From Hoeflea sp. BAL378 (GTDB lineage Bacteria; Pseudomonadota; Alphaproteobacteria; Rhizobiales; Rhizobiaceae), in the NCBI RefSeq assembly GCF_000759435.1, contig NZ_JRJG01000034.1, forward strand, positions 19,267 through 83,266: 64,000 nucleotides of DNA. The letters are read 5' to 3'. Both the position numbers and the translations under genes were made by a program. The notes under the pieces are model-generated. The model saw only the letters and a list, made by a program, of their open reading frames with translations, was not told the DNA's origin and did no database searches. Below are positions 8,758 through 17,470 of this stretch, one piece after another (the stretch's first letter is position 1; every line of letters begins with the position of its first letter).

Positions 8758-11259
8758 TCAGGCCTGCGCCAGACGGTGGCCGCCCTTGTCCAGGGTCTCG
8801 GGCAGCCAGCGGTCGATCATCGCGCCGAGCTTTTCGGGCGAGATCGGCTTGGACAGGTAATCATCCATCCCCGCCGCCAGGCAGCGGTCCTCGTCGCCCT
8901 TGAGCGAATGGGCGGTCACGGCGATGATCGGCGTCGGCGACAGCCCGTCGCGAGCCTCGATGCCGCGGATCTCGCGGGTCGCCTCCAGGCCGTTGAGCTC
9001 CGGCATCGACACGTCCATCAGCACCAGGGTCGGCTTGAGTTCCGCCCACAGGCGCACGGCGTCGCGTCCGTTGACCGCCAGGCGGTGCGCATAGCCCATG
9101 CCGTCGAGCGTCTGCTGGAAGACGATCTGGTTGATCTGGTTGTCCTCCGCCACCAGCACCAAAGGCTCGGTCCGGGTCGCCGGATCCTGGGCGGCTTCGC
9201 GCGCGGCCTCGTCGCCCGGGTCGGCGATCGGCGAGGTCGAGATCACATCGGACCGGACTGTCGGGGGAGCCCGCTTTTCAACGATCCGGACAGGCGCGGT
9301 GTGCGGCTGGTTCAAAGCCGACTGCACGGTCTTCCGCAGTTGCGCGGTGCGAACCGGCTTGGTGAGCTGCGCGAAGATGTCGAGGTCGTTGAGCGCCTGA
9401 AGCTGGTCGGCCTGATCCACGGAGGACAGGATCAGGATCGGCGTGTCGGCGATCAGCGGGTCGGAGCGGATCGCCCGCGCCACTTCGGCGCCCGACATTC
9501 CGGGCATCTGGAAATCCAGGACCACGAGGTCGATGCCGATGCCGAGGTTCGACCGGGCGTGCCGCAGCAGACCGAGACCGATCTCGCCGCCTTCCACCGC
9601 GACGCAGTCAAAGCCCCAGTCGCGGATCTGTTCGGTCAGGATCATGCGGTTGATCGCATTGTCGTCGATGACCAGCACGCGGCGGCCGGGCAGCTCGGTC
9701 GACGGCGCCGTTTCGGCGACCGGTTCGCCATGCACGTCCATCTCGACCGTGAAGCTGAAGGTCGAGCCGACGCCGACCTCGCTTTCGACCACGATCTTGC
9801 CGCCCATCAGCTCGACCAGCCGCGTGGCGATCGCCAGGCCGAGGCCGGTGCCTTCATGCTTGCGGGTGGAGGAGCCGTCCACCTGGCTGAACTTGTCGAA
9901 GATCGTGTCGATCTTCTCGGCCGGGATGCCGATGCCGGTGTCGCGCACCGCCACCGAGATGGCCAGCCGCTCGGGCTGGTCGCCGGTGTTCACCTTGCGC
10001 CAGGTGATCTCGACCATGACATGGCCCTGCTCGGTGAATTTCACCGCATTGCCGACCAGGTTGGTGAGGATCTGCCGGATCCGTCCCGGATCGCCGATCA
10101 GCTTGTCCGGCAGTCCCGGAGCGATGCGGACGACGAGCTCGATGTCCTTTTCGACGACGCGCGACGACATCAGCGTCGCCACGTCCTCGGTCGTGTCGAC
10201 AAGATTGAACGGCTTGGGGTTGAGCACAAGCTGGCCGGCGTCGATCTTGGAGAAATCGAGGATGTCGTTGATGATTTCCAGGAGCGCATTGCCCGATTTG
10301 AGGATCACGTCGGTGAAGGTGCGCTGCCGCGTGTCGAGGTCGGTGCGGGTCAGCAGTTCGGCCATCCCCAGCACCCCGTTCATCGGCGTGCGGATCTCAT
10401 GGCTCATGGTGGCCAGGAATTCGGATTTGGCCCGGTCGCCCATCTGCGCCTTGGTCAGCGCCAGGTCGATCTCGCGGGTCTTGTCCTGCAGGCGCTTGAT
10501 CATGTGCCGGATGATGATGTCGATCGGCACGAACACGCCCAGGCCGAGCACCAGCAATATCCCCATGGTCGCCATCAGGTAGCGTTGCAGCAAGGCCCCC
10601 TGGGCCAGGGAGAGCGCGGCCAGGTAGTCGCGGAACTGCTCCTGCACATAGGTGTTCGACGGCTGGATGACCTCCGCATACAGGGCATGGATCTCGCGGC
10701 CGGCCCAGTACATGTCCTTCTTGGTCCGCGCGCCATCCAGCCGCTCGGCGTCGAGCATCTGCATGTAATGCAGGAACGGATCGGCGTTGGTCATGTAGCG
10801 CGACCGGGACTGGATCTGATGGATCATGTCGTTGGGCGCCCGCTCCCATTCCTTGCGCAGATGCGCGACCTTCCACCGGGCCCGTTCGAACCGGAACCGC
10901 AAACTGGCGATCGCCGAGATCAGGTCCGGATCGACGGCCATCGTTTCCCGGATCTTCCGCTTTTCCACAAGCGTGACATTGGCCAGCCGTGGATCGACAT
11001 AGGCCTGATAGTCGACATAGGTCTGCGCCAGCCGGTTGCTGCGGTCGGCGATGGCGGCCATGTCGTGGTCGACGTCGGCGAAACGCTCGGACAATTCGCT
11101 GATCTGCTGGATCGAAGCGTTGCGCTTGCTCTGCTCAAGGTAGAAGAATGTGCAGATGATCGCGATCGCCGTCAGCGATACGGTGAAACCGATTCGGAGT
11201 GAAATGATCGATCGTCGCGCAACCGAGGTTTCATCCTGATCTTTGCGTGGCTCTGTCAT
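8758..11259 (-). CDS. Hybrid sensor histidine kinase with two receiver domains
   Basis: An 833-residue membrane hybrid kinase. Order: TM1 (about 20-40), an extracytoplasmic domain of ~170 residues with no recognised family, TM2 (about 220-245), HisKA with phospho-acceptor H287 in MSHEIRTPMNG, HATPase_c (NAVKFT, DTGIGIP, GTGLGLAI), and two receiver domains with phosphorylatable D582 (VVLDFQMPGMSG) and D749 (VLMDVSMPELNG). There is no HPt domain in the protein. The ATG at 11259 is preferred to an upstream GTG (11313) that has no ribosome site, but its own site is weak. No cognate output gene is adjacent; the stimulus is unknown. Confidence 0.93.
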   Translation of the reverse strand: MTEPRKDQDETSVARRSIISLRIGFTVSLTAIAIICTFFYLEQSKRNASIQQISELSERFADVDHDMAAIADRSNRLAQTYVDYQAYVDPRLANVTLVEKRKIRETMAVDPDLISAIASLRFRFERARWKVAHLRKEWERAPNDMIHQIQSRSRYMTNADPFLHYMQMLDAERLDGARTKKDMYWAGREIHALYAEVIQPSNTYVQEQFRDYLAALSLAQGALLQRYLMATMGILLVLGLGVFVPIDIIIRHMIKRLQDKTREIDLALTKAQMGDRAKSEFLATMSHEIRTPMNGVLGMAELLTRTDLDTRQRTFTDVILKSGNALLEIINDILDFSKIDAGQLVLNPKPFNLVDTTEDVATLMSSRVVEKDIELVVRIAPGLPDKLIGDPGRIRQILTNLVGNAVKFTEQGHVMVEITWRKVNTGDQPERLAISVAVRDTGIGIPAEKIDTIFDKFSQVDGSSTRKHEGTGLGLAIATRLVELMGGKIVVESEVGVGSTFSFTVEMDVHGEPVAETAPSTELPGRRVLVIDDNAINRMILTEQIRDWGFDCVAVEGGEIGLGLLRHARSNLGIGIDLVVLDFQMPGMSGAEVARAIRSDPLIADTPILILSSVDQADQLQALNDLDIFAQLTKPVRTAQLRKTVQSALNQPHTAPVRIVEKRAPPTVRSDVISTSPIADPGDEAAREAAQDPATRTEPLVLVAEDNQINQIVFQQTLDGMGYAHRLAVNGRDAVRLWAELKPTLVLMDVSMPELNGLEATREIRGIEARDGLSPTPIIAVTAHSLKGDEDRCLAAGMDDYLSKPISPEKLGAMIDRWLPETLDKGGHRLAQA

Positions 11260-11385
11260 GGGTCTGGCGGCACCTGTTTTCAAACATTGTGCCGCGAGTT
11301 GGTTAATAAACACGTATGAAAAGCCATGCGGCGCGGCCTCTTCCGGGCGCGTGCCCCTGCCCCGCCCCGTCGCTTCCGCTCGCCG

Positions 11386-12303
11386 CTAACGGTCGCGGGA
11401 GGCGATGAACCCGGCCGCCTCGATCAGGGTCCGCGCCTCCGCGCCGAACGGCTCGAGCAGGGTAGCGGCCTCCTCCACCAGACCGTCGAGCCGGCGGCGG
11501 ACCTGGTCGATGCCGTGAAGCGACACCAGCGTGCCCTTGCCGCGTCCGGCATCCTTGCCCGCGGCCTTGCCCAGGGTGGCGGCGTCCGAGGTGACGTCGA
11601 GCAGGTCGTCGGCCAACTGGAACGCCAGGCCGATGATCTCGCCGAATCTGGTCATCCGGCCGAGCGTCGGCGCATCGGCCCCCGCGGCGATGGCGCCCGC
11701 CGCGCAGGCGTAGCGCAGCAGCGCCCCGGTTTTCATCGCCTGCAGCCGCACGATTCCCGCCTCGTCCGGCGTCACCCGCTCGGCCTGAAGGTCGAGCGCC
11801 TGCCCGCCGACCATGCCGCCCGCGCCCGCGGCCCGCGCCAACTGGCTGATCAAAGCCAGTTTGGCCGGGTCCGGCAGGTCCGTCTCCGGTGCGGAGAGGA
11901 TGTCGAACGCCAGCGTCAGCAGCGCGTCCCCCGCCAGGATCGCGGTGGCCTCGTCAAAGGCGATATGAACCGTCGGCTGGCCGCGCCTGAGATCGTCGTC
12001 GTCCATCGACGGCAGGTCGTCGTGAATGAGCGAGTAGCAGTGGATGCATTCGAGCGCCGCGGCGACCCTGAGCGCCGCCGCCTCCGGTGCGCCGAGCAGC
12101 CGGGCCGTCTCGGTCACCAGGAACGGCCTGAGCCGCTTGCCACCATTGAGCACGCCATGGCGCATCGCCCGCATCAGGTGCTCCGGACGGGCGATCTCGC
12201 CCTCGAGCGGAACCTCTTCAAGCAGCGCGGCGAGCAGCGCCGCAACCTTCTGGGCCGCCGCGTCGAGCCGCACGGCGAAACTGTCTGTGTGAGCCAGGTC
12301 CAT
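11386..12303 (-). CDS. ispA: Polyprenyl (farnesyl/geranylgeranyl) diphosphate synthase
   Basis: A 305-residue trans-prenyltransferase that condenses IPP with allylic diphosphates to make C15 or C20 chains. The first Asp-rich motif is DDLPSMDDDD, beginning at D95, with the two-residue insertion typical of bacterial IspA-type enzymes; the second is QLADDLLDVTSD. GGKRLRP binds IPP. IspA-type proteins supply farnesyl diphosphate for ubiquinone and undecaprenyl chains. The ATG at 12303 fits the family length; a 38-residue upstream extension is poor in family features. Divergent from mtgA with ~175 bases between. Chain length cannot be settled by reading alone. Confidence 0.92.
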   Translation of the reverse strand: MDLAHTDSFAVRLDAAAQKVAALLAALLEEVPLEGEIARPEHLMRAMRHGVLNGGKRLRPFLVTETARLLGAPEAAALRVAAALECIHCYSLIHDDLPSMDDDDLRRGQPTVHIAFDEATAILAGDALLTLAFDILSAPETDLPDPAKLALISQLARAAGAGGMVGGQALDLQAERVTPDEAGIVRLQAMKTGALLRYACAAGAIAAGADAPTLGRMTRFGEIIGLAFQLADDLLDVTSDAATLGKAAGKDAGRGKGTLVSLHGIDQVRRRLDGLVEEAATLLEPFGAEARTLIEAAGFIASRDR

Positions 12304-12477
12304 GCCGGTGTCTTGCCATGCCGCGCCGCGCGCGGCAACGGTTTGTTTGCGGCCATCGGCTTCCCGGGTCGGGTGATGGCCCGGGGAGGCCGCCGGGGAC
12401 TGGCAATGGAGGCCCAAGCCCGTTAAGGACAGCAGGCAGGCTGCCGCGCGCGGCGTCCATCATCCAGGGAAAGCCAG

Positions 12478-13224
12478 GTGGCCAGAGACAATACCAGCGA
12501 GACCTTCAGAGCCTCACAGCCCCCGGGCAGGCCGCCCCGCCGCGGGGTCTGGCGGCGATTGGTGTCATGGGTCCTGCTGATCGTGATCCTGGCGGTGGGC
12601 CTGCCCTATCTGCTGATTCCGCTCTACGCGCTGCCGCAGATCCGCCCGGTCTCCACCCTGATGCTAGGCGAGATGATCACGGGCCGGGCCTATGAGCGCC
12701 AGTGGGTCGCCTTCGACGACATCGCCCCGGTGCTGGTGCAGTCGGTGATGATGTCGGAGGACGGCCAGTTCTGCGCCCATTCCGGCATCGACTGGAAGGC
12801 GCTCAACCTGGTGATCGACGACGCGCTGGACGGCGAAGCGACCCGGGGCGCCAGCACCATCGCCATGCAGACGGCCAAGAACCTGTTCCTGCCATCCTCC
12901 CGCTCGGTCGTGCGCAAGGCGCTCGAGATCCCGCTGGCGATGTGGATGGATTTCGTCTGGTCGAAGCGCAGGCTGATGGAGATCTATCTCAATGTCGCCG
13001 AATGGGCGCCGGGGATCTATGGCGCCGAGGCCGCCGCGCAGGCCTATTTCGGCGTGCCGGCCGCCCAGCTCTCGCCCCGCCAGGCGGCGCTGCTGGCCGT
13101 CACCCTGCCCAACCCGATCAAGCGCAACGCCGCCAGCCCGTCGGGCGGCATGCAGAAGCTCGCCCGCGTGATCGAGCAGCGGGCGCGCCAGTCCGGCGCT
13201 TATATCAAATGCCTTTATGACTGA
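12478..13224 (+). CDS. mtgA: Monofunctional biosynthetic peptidoglycan transglycosylase
   Basis: A 248-residue GT51 glycosyltransferase anchored by one TM helix (about 27-50). It polymerises lipid II into glycan strands at the outer face of the inner membrane without a transpeptidase domain. Signature motifs: [13 protein letters not shown] (catalytic Glu), [29 protein letters not shown] and [18 protein letters not shown]. The start is GTG at 12478 with AGGGAAAG eight to ten bases upstream. It is divergent from the prenyl synthase, and is 74 bases upstream of a GST gene on the same strand. Confidence 0.95.
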   Translation: MARDNTSETFRASQPPGRPPRRGVWRRLVSWVLLIVILAVGLPYLLIPLYALPQIRPVSTLMLGEMITGRAYERQWVAFDDIAPVLVQSVMMSEDGQFCAHSGIDWKALNLVIDDALDGEATRGASTIAMQTAKNLFLPSSRSVVRKALEIPLAMWMDFVWSKRRLMEIYLNVAEWAPGIYGAEAAAQAYFGVPAAQLSPRQAALLAVTLPNPIKRNAASPSGGMQKLARVIEQRARQSGAYIKCLYD

Positions 13225-13298
13225 GTTCAAGGAAATTGGCTTTTCCCTGGCTTCGCCGCATGCGACCACTTGGGCCCCCATCGCAACGAGGTGAGCCC

Positions 13299-13946
13299 AT
13301 GGCCGCTCCGGTCCTCTATATCGGCAACAAGAACTATTCGTCCTGGTCGTTCCGTCCCTGGATCGGCATGCGCGCCGCGGGCATCGCGTTCGAGGAGAAG
13401 CTCGTCCCCTTCGACATGGCCGCCGGAAATCCGGCATTCAAGGCGTTCTCGCCCACCGGCAAGGTCCCCGTCCTGGTCGAGGACGGCGCCACCATCTGGG
13501 AATCGCTGGCGATCCTCGATCATGTGGCCCGCAGGCATCCCGGCGCGGGCCTGTGGCCCGAGGCTCCGGCGCTGCGCAGCCGCGCCATGGCGATGGGCTG
13601 CGAGATGATGTCGTCCTTTTCGGCGCTCAGGTCGGCCTGCCCGATGAACATGCGCCGCCCGCGCCGGCCGATTGCGCTCACCCCCGCCATCGCCGCCGAC
13701 GTGGCGCGCATCGAGGCCCTGTGGCGAGACTCGCTTCGCCTGAGCGGCGGGCCGTTCCTGCTGGGCGCATTCTCGATCGCCGACGCCATGTTCGCCCCGG
13801 TGGTCAACCGCCTCGACGTCTATGGCTTCGAGACCGGCCCGGAAGCGGCCGCCTACATGGCGAGGATGAAGGCGCTGCCGGCCTGGCGTGAATGGGAAGA
13901 GGCGGCCCGCGCCGAACCCTGGATCGTCGCCGAGGACGAAGCCTGA
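13299..13946 (+). CDS. Glutathione S-transferase family protein
   Basis: A 215-residue cytosolic GST: thioredoxin-like domain (1-80) with NYSSWSFRPWI carrying the serine/tyrosine pair of the active site, the glutathione-contacting GKVPVLVEDG and WESLAIL, then an all-helical C-terminal domain (90-205) with FLLGAFSIADAMFAPV, the conserved SIADA capping motif. GAGGTGA lies before the ATG at 13299; the longer in-frame start upstream lacks support. Substrate cannot be predicted; bacterial relatives detoxify electrophiles. It is a single gene between mtgA and rpmF. Confidence 0.9.
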   Translation: MAAPVLYIGNKNYSSWSFRPWIGMRAAGIAFEEKLVPFDMAAGNPAFKAFSPTGKVPVLVEDGATIWESLAILDHVARRHPGAGLWPEAPALRSRAMAMGCEMMSSFSALRSACPMNMRRPRRPIALTPAIAADVARIEALWRDSLRLSGGPFLLGAFSIADAMFAPVVNRLDVYGFETGPEAAAYMARMKALPAWREWEEAARAEPWIVAEDEA

Positions 13947-14010
13947 CGCGCCGGCGCCGAGCCGCCGGGCCGCATCGGCTCCGCCGTCTCAAAAAAATGG
14001 CGGTCGGCGC

Positions 14011-14039
14011 TGGTCAAACCCGCAAGAGCCATGTATAAG
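14011..14039 (+). promoter_or_regulatory. Possible promoter of rpmF
   Basis: TGGTCA (14011-14016) and TATAAG (14034-14039) are spaced by 17 bases, about 90 bases before the L32 start. The -35 matches the TTGACA consensus at four of six positions. A weak, inferred site. Confidence 0.3.
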
Positions 14040-14126
14040 CCCGTCAAATTTCCGAAATCGGCATGCGTCAGTTTCGGCCCCTGGGTCGGCCGTTGATCAT
14101 GTCTATGTGTTGAACTGGAGTTCGTC

Positions 14127-14312
14127 ATGGCTGTTCCGAAGCGTAAAACATCCCCGTCCAAGCGCGGCATGCGCCGCTCCGCCGACGCCCTCAAGGCCCC
14201 GACCTATGTCGAGGACAAGAATTCGGGCGAACTGCGCCGTCCGCACCACATCGACCTGAAGACAGGCATGTACCGCGGCCGCCAGGTGATCACGCCCAAG
14301 GAAACCGCATAA
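14127..14312 (+). CDS. rpmF: 50S ribosomal protein L32
   Basis: A 61-residue basic protein starting [18 protein letters not shown], the classic L32 amino end. It lacks the four zinc-binding cysteines of C+ L32 forms, as usual in alphaproteobacteria. Unlike enterobacteria, no yceD-plsX-fabH cluster accompanies it; here it stands alone, followed by a good terminator at 14340-14367. Located in the large ribosomal subunit near the exit of the peptidyl-transferase region. Confidence 0.97.
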   Translation: MAVPKRKTSPSKRGMRRSADALKAPTYVEDKNSGELRRPHHIDLKTGMYRGRQVITPKETA

Positions 14313-14339
14313 GCCTTTCCAGGGCTGACTGAGGCTTGA

Positions 14340-14367
14340 GAAGCCGGTCCCTCGTGGGCCGGCTTTT
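14340..14367 (+). terminator. Rho-independent terminator after rpmF
   Basis: AAGCCGG (14341-14347) pairs with CCGGCTT (14359-14365) across an 11-base loop and is followed by TTTC. It lies 28 bases after the rpmF stop. Confidence 0.75.
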
Positions 14368-14433
14368 CGCGTTTGGGCGCCTGCGCGACGAGGGCATGAA
14401 CGGCCATGGACCGCGCGGCAGTCAGCGACACAC

Positions 14434-14465
14434 GAAAACGCCCGGAAACCGAAGTTCCCGGGCGC
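14434..14465 (-). terminator. Rho-independent terminator after the cold-shock gene
   Basis: On the minus strand CGCCCGG pairs with CCGGGCG (arms at 14458-14464 and 14439-14445) and runs into TTTTCG. It lies about 50 bases downstream of the cold-shock stop codon. Confidence 0.75.
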
Positions 14466-14514
14466 GATCAAATCACAGCGACCAGCCGAGCCAGCCGGTC
14501 TCAGGTTGGACTTT

Positions 14515-14724
14515 TCAGTCAGCCTGGATGGTCGAAACGGCAGTCTTGCCGGTGCGACGGTCTTCAGCGGTGTCGAACGACACCTTCTGGCCTTCGGCCA
14601 GACCGCGCATGCCAGCGCGCTCAAGAGCAGTGGCGTGCACGAACACGTCCTTGCTGCCGTCGTCAGGAGCGATGAAGCCGAAGCCCTTTTGGTCGTTATA
14701 GAATTTGACAGTACCGGTTTTCAT
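14515..14724 (-). CDS. Cold-shock domain protein (CspA family)
   Basis: A 69-residue single cold-shock domain, an OB-fold RNA chaperone. RNP1 is KGFGFI (13-18) and RNP2 is DVFVHATAL (26-34), both intact. The ATG at 14724 follows AAGGACTCCCC. Alphaproteobacteria carry several such genes, so induction by cold is not certain; the leader contains a hairpin (14764-14781) that could act in post-transcriptional control. It has its own terminator, so it is probably monocistronic. Confidence 0.96.
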   Translation of the reverse strand: MKTGTVKFYNDQKGFGFIAPDDGSKDVFVHATALERAGMRGLAEGQKVSFDTAEDRRTGKTAVSTIQAD

Positions 14725-14763
14725 GGGGAGTCCTTTATGTCCATGAATGCATTTTCCGGCGCA

Positions 14764-14781
14764 AGCGCTCTTTAAAGCGCT
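14764..14781 (-). repeat. Inverted repeat in the leader of the cold-shock gene
   Basis: AGCGCT is repeated with six bases (CTTTAA) between; since AGCGCT is its own complement, the 18 bases can fold as a small hairpin 40 bases upstream of the csp start codon. Role unknown; either RNA structure or protein binding site. Confidence 0.4.
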
Positions 14782-14996
14782 CGGCGCAGGCGTTCGTCAT
14801 CGAATTTAAGTGAAGTGTTGAGCCTGTCTCCGCCTCTGGCGGTGAGCGACCAAGTCGTCCGGTCAAAAATCGATGGCTCATCAATACACTGTTTTTTGCC
14901 GATGTACAAGCAAAAGCGATAATGGCCGAAATCGCAACCGCGCGGGCAGGCCCGCCGGACCGGCGGACCCCGTCGCAATGCGCCGCAAATCCCGGC

Positions 14997-16019
14997 TCAG
15001 GCCGCCGCCGCGGCGGCCGGTGTCCGGCCCCGGACCGAGCGGAACGGCACCAGCCGCCGGCGGTCTTCATCCCACAGGGCGAGCGGAACGCACTTGAAGC
15101 TCTCCCACAGGGTCAGCCGGCCGATCTGGGCCAGTTCCGGGAAATCCCTCAGGACCTGCGGCAGCCGGTAGAACGGGATCCGGCTCGACAGATGGTGCAC
15201 GTGGTGGATGCCGATATTGCCGGTCACCCACATCAGCGGCCGCGGCAGGTCGTAATAGGAGCTGCCGTGCAGGGCGGAGAACTCGCGCTCCCATTCCGGG
15301 GCATGGTCCCAATGGGTCGGGTTGAACTGGTGCTGGACATAGAACATCCACACGCCCACCGAGGCGCCGATCAGCATGATCGGCAGATGGATGATCAGGA
15401 AGACCTTGAAGCCCACCAGCATGCCGAGCGCGATCCACATCGCCGCGATGGCGAGGTTGGTCGCCATGACGCTGGTCCAGGACATGACGCCGTCCTTCAG
15501 CGCAGCCACCGGCAAGCGGTGCTGCAGCATGAAGATGAAGGCCGGGCCGATGCCGAACATCACCAGCGGATGGCGGTAGAGCCGGTACTTGATCCGCCCG
15601 ATCCGCGACAGGGCGAGATATTCCTCTACCGTCAGCGTGTCGATGTCGCCCACGCCGCGGCGGTCGAGATTGCCCGATCCGGCATGGTGGATCGCATGCG
15701 AGCGGCGCCAGTAGTCATAGGGCGTGAGCGTCAGCACGCCGAGCACGCGGCCGACGCGGTCGTTCCACTTGGCCGTCGTGAACATCGACTGATGCCCGCA
15801 ATCGTGCTGGATGATGAACAGCCGCACCATCATCAGCGCCGCCGGAATAGACAGCGCAAGCGTCAGGAAGATGCTATAGGACAGCGCGAACCACATCAGA
15901 GCCCAGAACGAGACGAGAAGCCCGAATGTCAGGAGCGTTTCAAAGGCGCTGCGTCCGTCGCTGGGCAGCCTGTAAGGTTGCAGACGGCGCACCCATTCCC
16001 GCGCTGATCCTGTCGCCAT
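14997..16019 (-). CDS. Fatty acid desaturase (acyl-lipid, membrane di-iron type)
   Basis: A 340-residue membrane desaturase. The three histidine boxes are complete: HDCGH (72-76), HAIHH (108-112) and HHVHH (272-276), separated by pairs of TM helices, the arrangement of DesA-like acyl-lipid desaturases that put a double bond in membrane fatty acids with O2 and an electron donor. GGGAG precedes the ATG at 16019. The C-terminus ends in a run of alanines. It is divergent from an MFS transporter with a perfect 17-base palindrome between them. The position of desaturation cannot be read from the sequence. Confidence 0.92.
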   Translation of the reverse strand: MATGSAREWVRRLQPYRLPSDGRSAFETLLTFGLLVSFWALMWFALSYSIFLTLALSIPAALMMVRLFIIQHDCGHQSMFTTAKWNDRVGRVLGVLTLTPYDYWRRSHAIHHAGSGNLDRRGVGDIDTLTVEEYLALSRIGRIKYRLYRHPLVMFGIGPAFIFMLQHRLPVAALKDGVMSWTSVMATNLAIAAMWIALGMLVGFKVFLIIHLPIMLIGASVGVWMFYVQHQFNPTHWDHAPEWEREFSALHGSSYYDLPRPLMWVTGNIGIHHVHHLSSRIPFYRLPQVLRDFPELAQIGRLTLWESFKCVPLALWDEDRRRLVPFRSVRGRTPAAAAAA

Positions 16020-16144
16020 ACGTAGTTCTCCCGATCTTGTTATTGTCTGGCGGCGCCCATGACGCCGCCTTTTGCTTATGGATCGCCGGGCTTAGCACGT
16101 TGGTCACCCGAACGGCACCTTTTTCTGCCCGGCCTTTGCACTTC

Positions 16145-16161
16145 ACGATGTGTCACATCGT
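16145..16161. promoter_or_regulatory. Perfect palindrome between desaturase and MFS genes
   Basis: ACGATGTG-T-CACATCGT is an exact inverted repeat (8-base arms, one central base), 126 bases upstream of the desaturase start and 87 bases upstream of the MFS start. A partial second copy of the half-site follows (GTCAC at 16160-16164, then TGTGAC after 7 bases). It looks like an operator for a dimeric regulator; which one is unknown. Confidence 0.45.
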
Positions 16162-16247
16162 CACTGGGAATGTGACCGGCCCGCCGATTTACCCCGGCGG
16201 GAAATGCTTGTAACGCCATTATTAAATCGATTTAACACGGATTCCCC

Positions 16248-17459
16248 ATGTCAAACCCGACACTTGCCGCCCAGCCCCTCCTGTCTCCGAACCGCCTTGC
16301 CGTGTCCCTGATGTTTCTGGCCAACGGCTTCCTGGTCGGCAGTTGGGCGCCGAAGATTCCGGAATTCGCGGTCCGGCTCAGCCTCGATGAAAGCGATCTC
16401 GGACTGATGATCATGTGCTTCGGCATCGGTTCGCTCTGCGCCATGCCGCTAGTCGGCACGCTGATCGCCAGGATCGGTTCGCGCCTTCCGGTGCTGGCGC
16501 TGGCGGTGATGACGATCGCCGGCCTGCCGCTGGTCACCATTGCGCCGTCAATCTGGACCGCGGCGGTGGCGCTGTTCCTGTTCGGCGCGATGACCGGCGG
16601 CATGGATGTGGCCATGAACGCCAACGCCGTCGAGGTGGAAAAGCGCCTCGATCGCGCCATCATGTCCTCCTGTCACGGCTTCTGGAGCCTCGGCGGCGTG
16701 GCCGGCGCGGCGCTCGGCGGCGTGCTGATCGCTGAGTACGGCGTCCTGTTCCATGCGCTCGCGGCCTCCGTGCTGATCGCGCTGGCGGTGGCGGTCGCCT
16801 GGCCGCGCCTGCTCGCCGATCCGCCGCCCGCGCACCCCCACGACGCCCCCGGCGCCGTGCCCGGCGCCCGCCGGCCCGGCCTACTGACCGCCGGCGCCAC
16901 CGTGTGGCTCACCGGCATCATCTGCCTGATCATGATGACGCCGGAAGGCGCCATCCTCGACTGGGGCGCGCTCTATCTGCGCCAGGAGCTCGGCGCCAGC
17001 CCGGAGCTGTCGGGACTGGCCTTCGGCGCCTTTTCCGCGGCCATGGCGCTGATGCGCTTTCTCGGCGACCTGGTGCGCGACCGCTTCGGCGCGGTCACGA
17101 CCTTCCGGGTCTCGGCGAGCCTGGCGATGATCGGCCTGGGCGCGGCCGGCCTCGCGCCCTCGGCGGAATGGGCCGTCATCGGCTTCGCCATCGCCGGCCT
17201 CGGGCTCGCCAACACCATCCCCATCGCCTTCTCGGCGGCGGGCAACCTGCCCGGCCTGCCGCAGGGCGTGGCGATCTCGATGGTCACCTTCATGGGCTAT
17301 TCCGGCATCCTGTTCGCCCCCTCGGTGATCGGCTTCATCGCCGAGCACACCGGCTTCGCCTGGATCTATCTGGCGCTGCCGGTGTTTGTCGCCATTCCGC
17401 TCGCCTTCTCGGGTCTGATGCGTCACGCCGACCGGGCGCCGGGCACGGGAACCGTCTGA
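16248..17459 (+). CDS. MFS transporter (YbjJ/MocC-like)
   Basis: A 403-residue transporter with 12 predicted TM helices in two halves, linked by a Pro/Ala-rich loop (about residues 188-210). The segment MTPEGAILDWGALYLR at the start of the second half and SWAPKIPEF in the first are typical of YbjJ/MocC-type members of the major facilitator superfamily. Substrate unknown; MocC relatives act in rhizopine/inositol-type sugar use, and the convergent hydroxypyruvate isomerase-like gene hints at sugar metabolism. The ATG at 16248 is used; upstream sequence is regulatory. Confidence 0.9.
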   Translation: MSNPTLAAQPLLSPNRLAVSLMFLANGFLVGSWAPKIPEFAVRLSLDESDLGLMIMCFGIGSLCAMPLVGTLIARIGSRLPVLALAVMTIAGLPLVTIAPSIWTAAVALFLFGAMTGGMDVAMNANAVEVEKRLDRAIMSSCHGFWSLGGVAGAALGGVLIAEYGVLFHALAASVLIALAVAVAWPRLLADPPPAHPHDAPGAVPGARRPGLLTAGATVWLTGIICLIMMTPEGAILDWGALYLRQELGASPELSGLAFGAFSAAMALMRFLGDLVRDRFGAVTTFRVSASLAMIGLGAAGLAPSAEWAVIGFAIAGLGLANTIPIAFSAAGNLPGLPQGVAISMVTFMGYSGILFAPSVIGFIAEHTGFAWIYLALPVFVAIPLAFSGLMRHADRAPGTGTV

Positions 17460-17470
17460 CCCGCAGGCCG

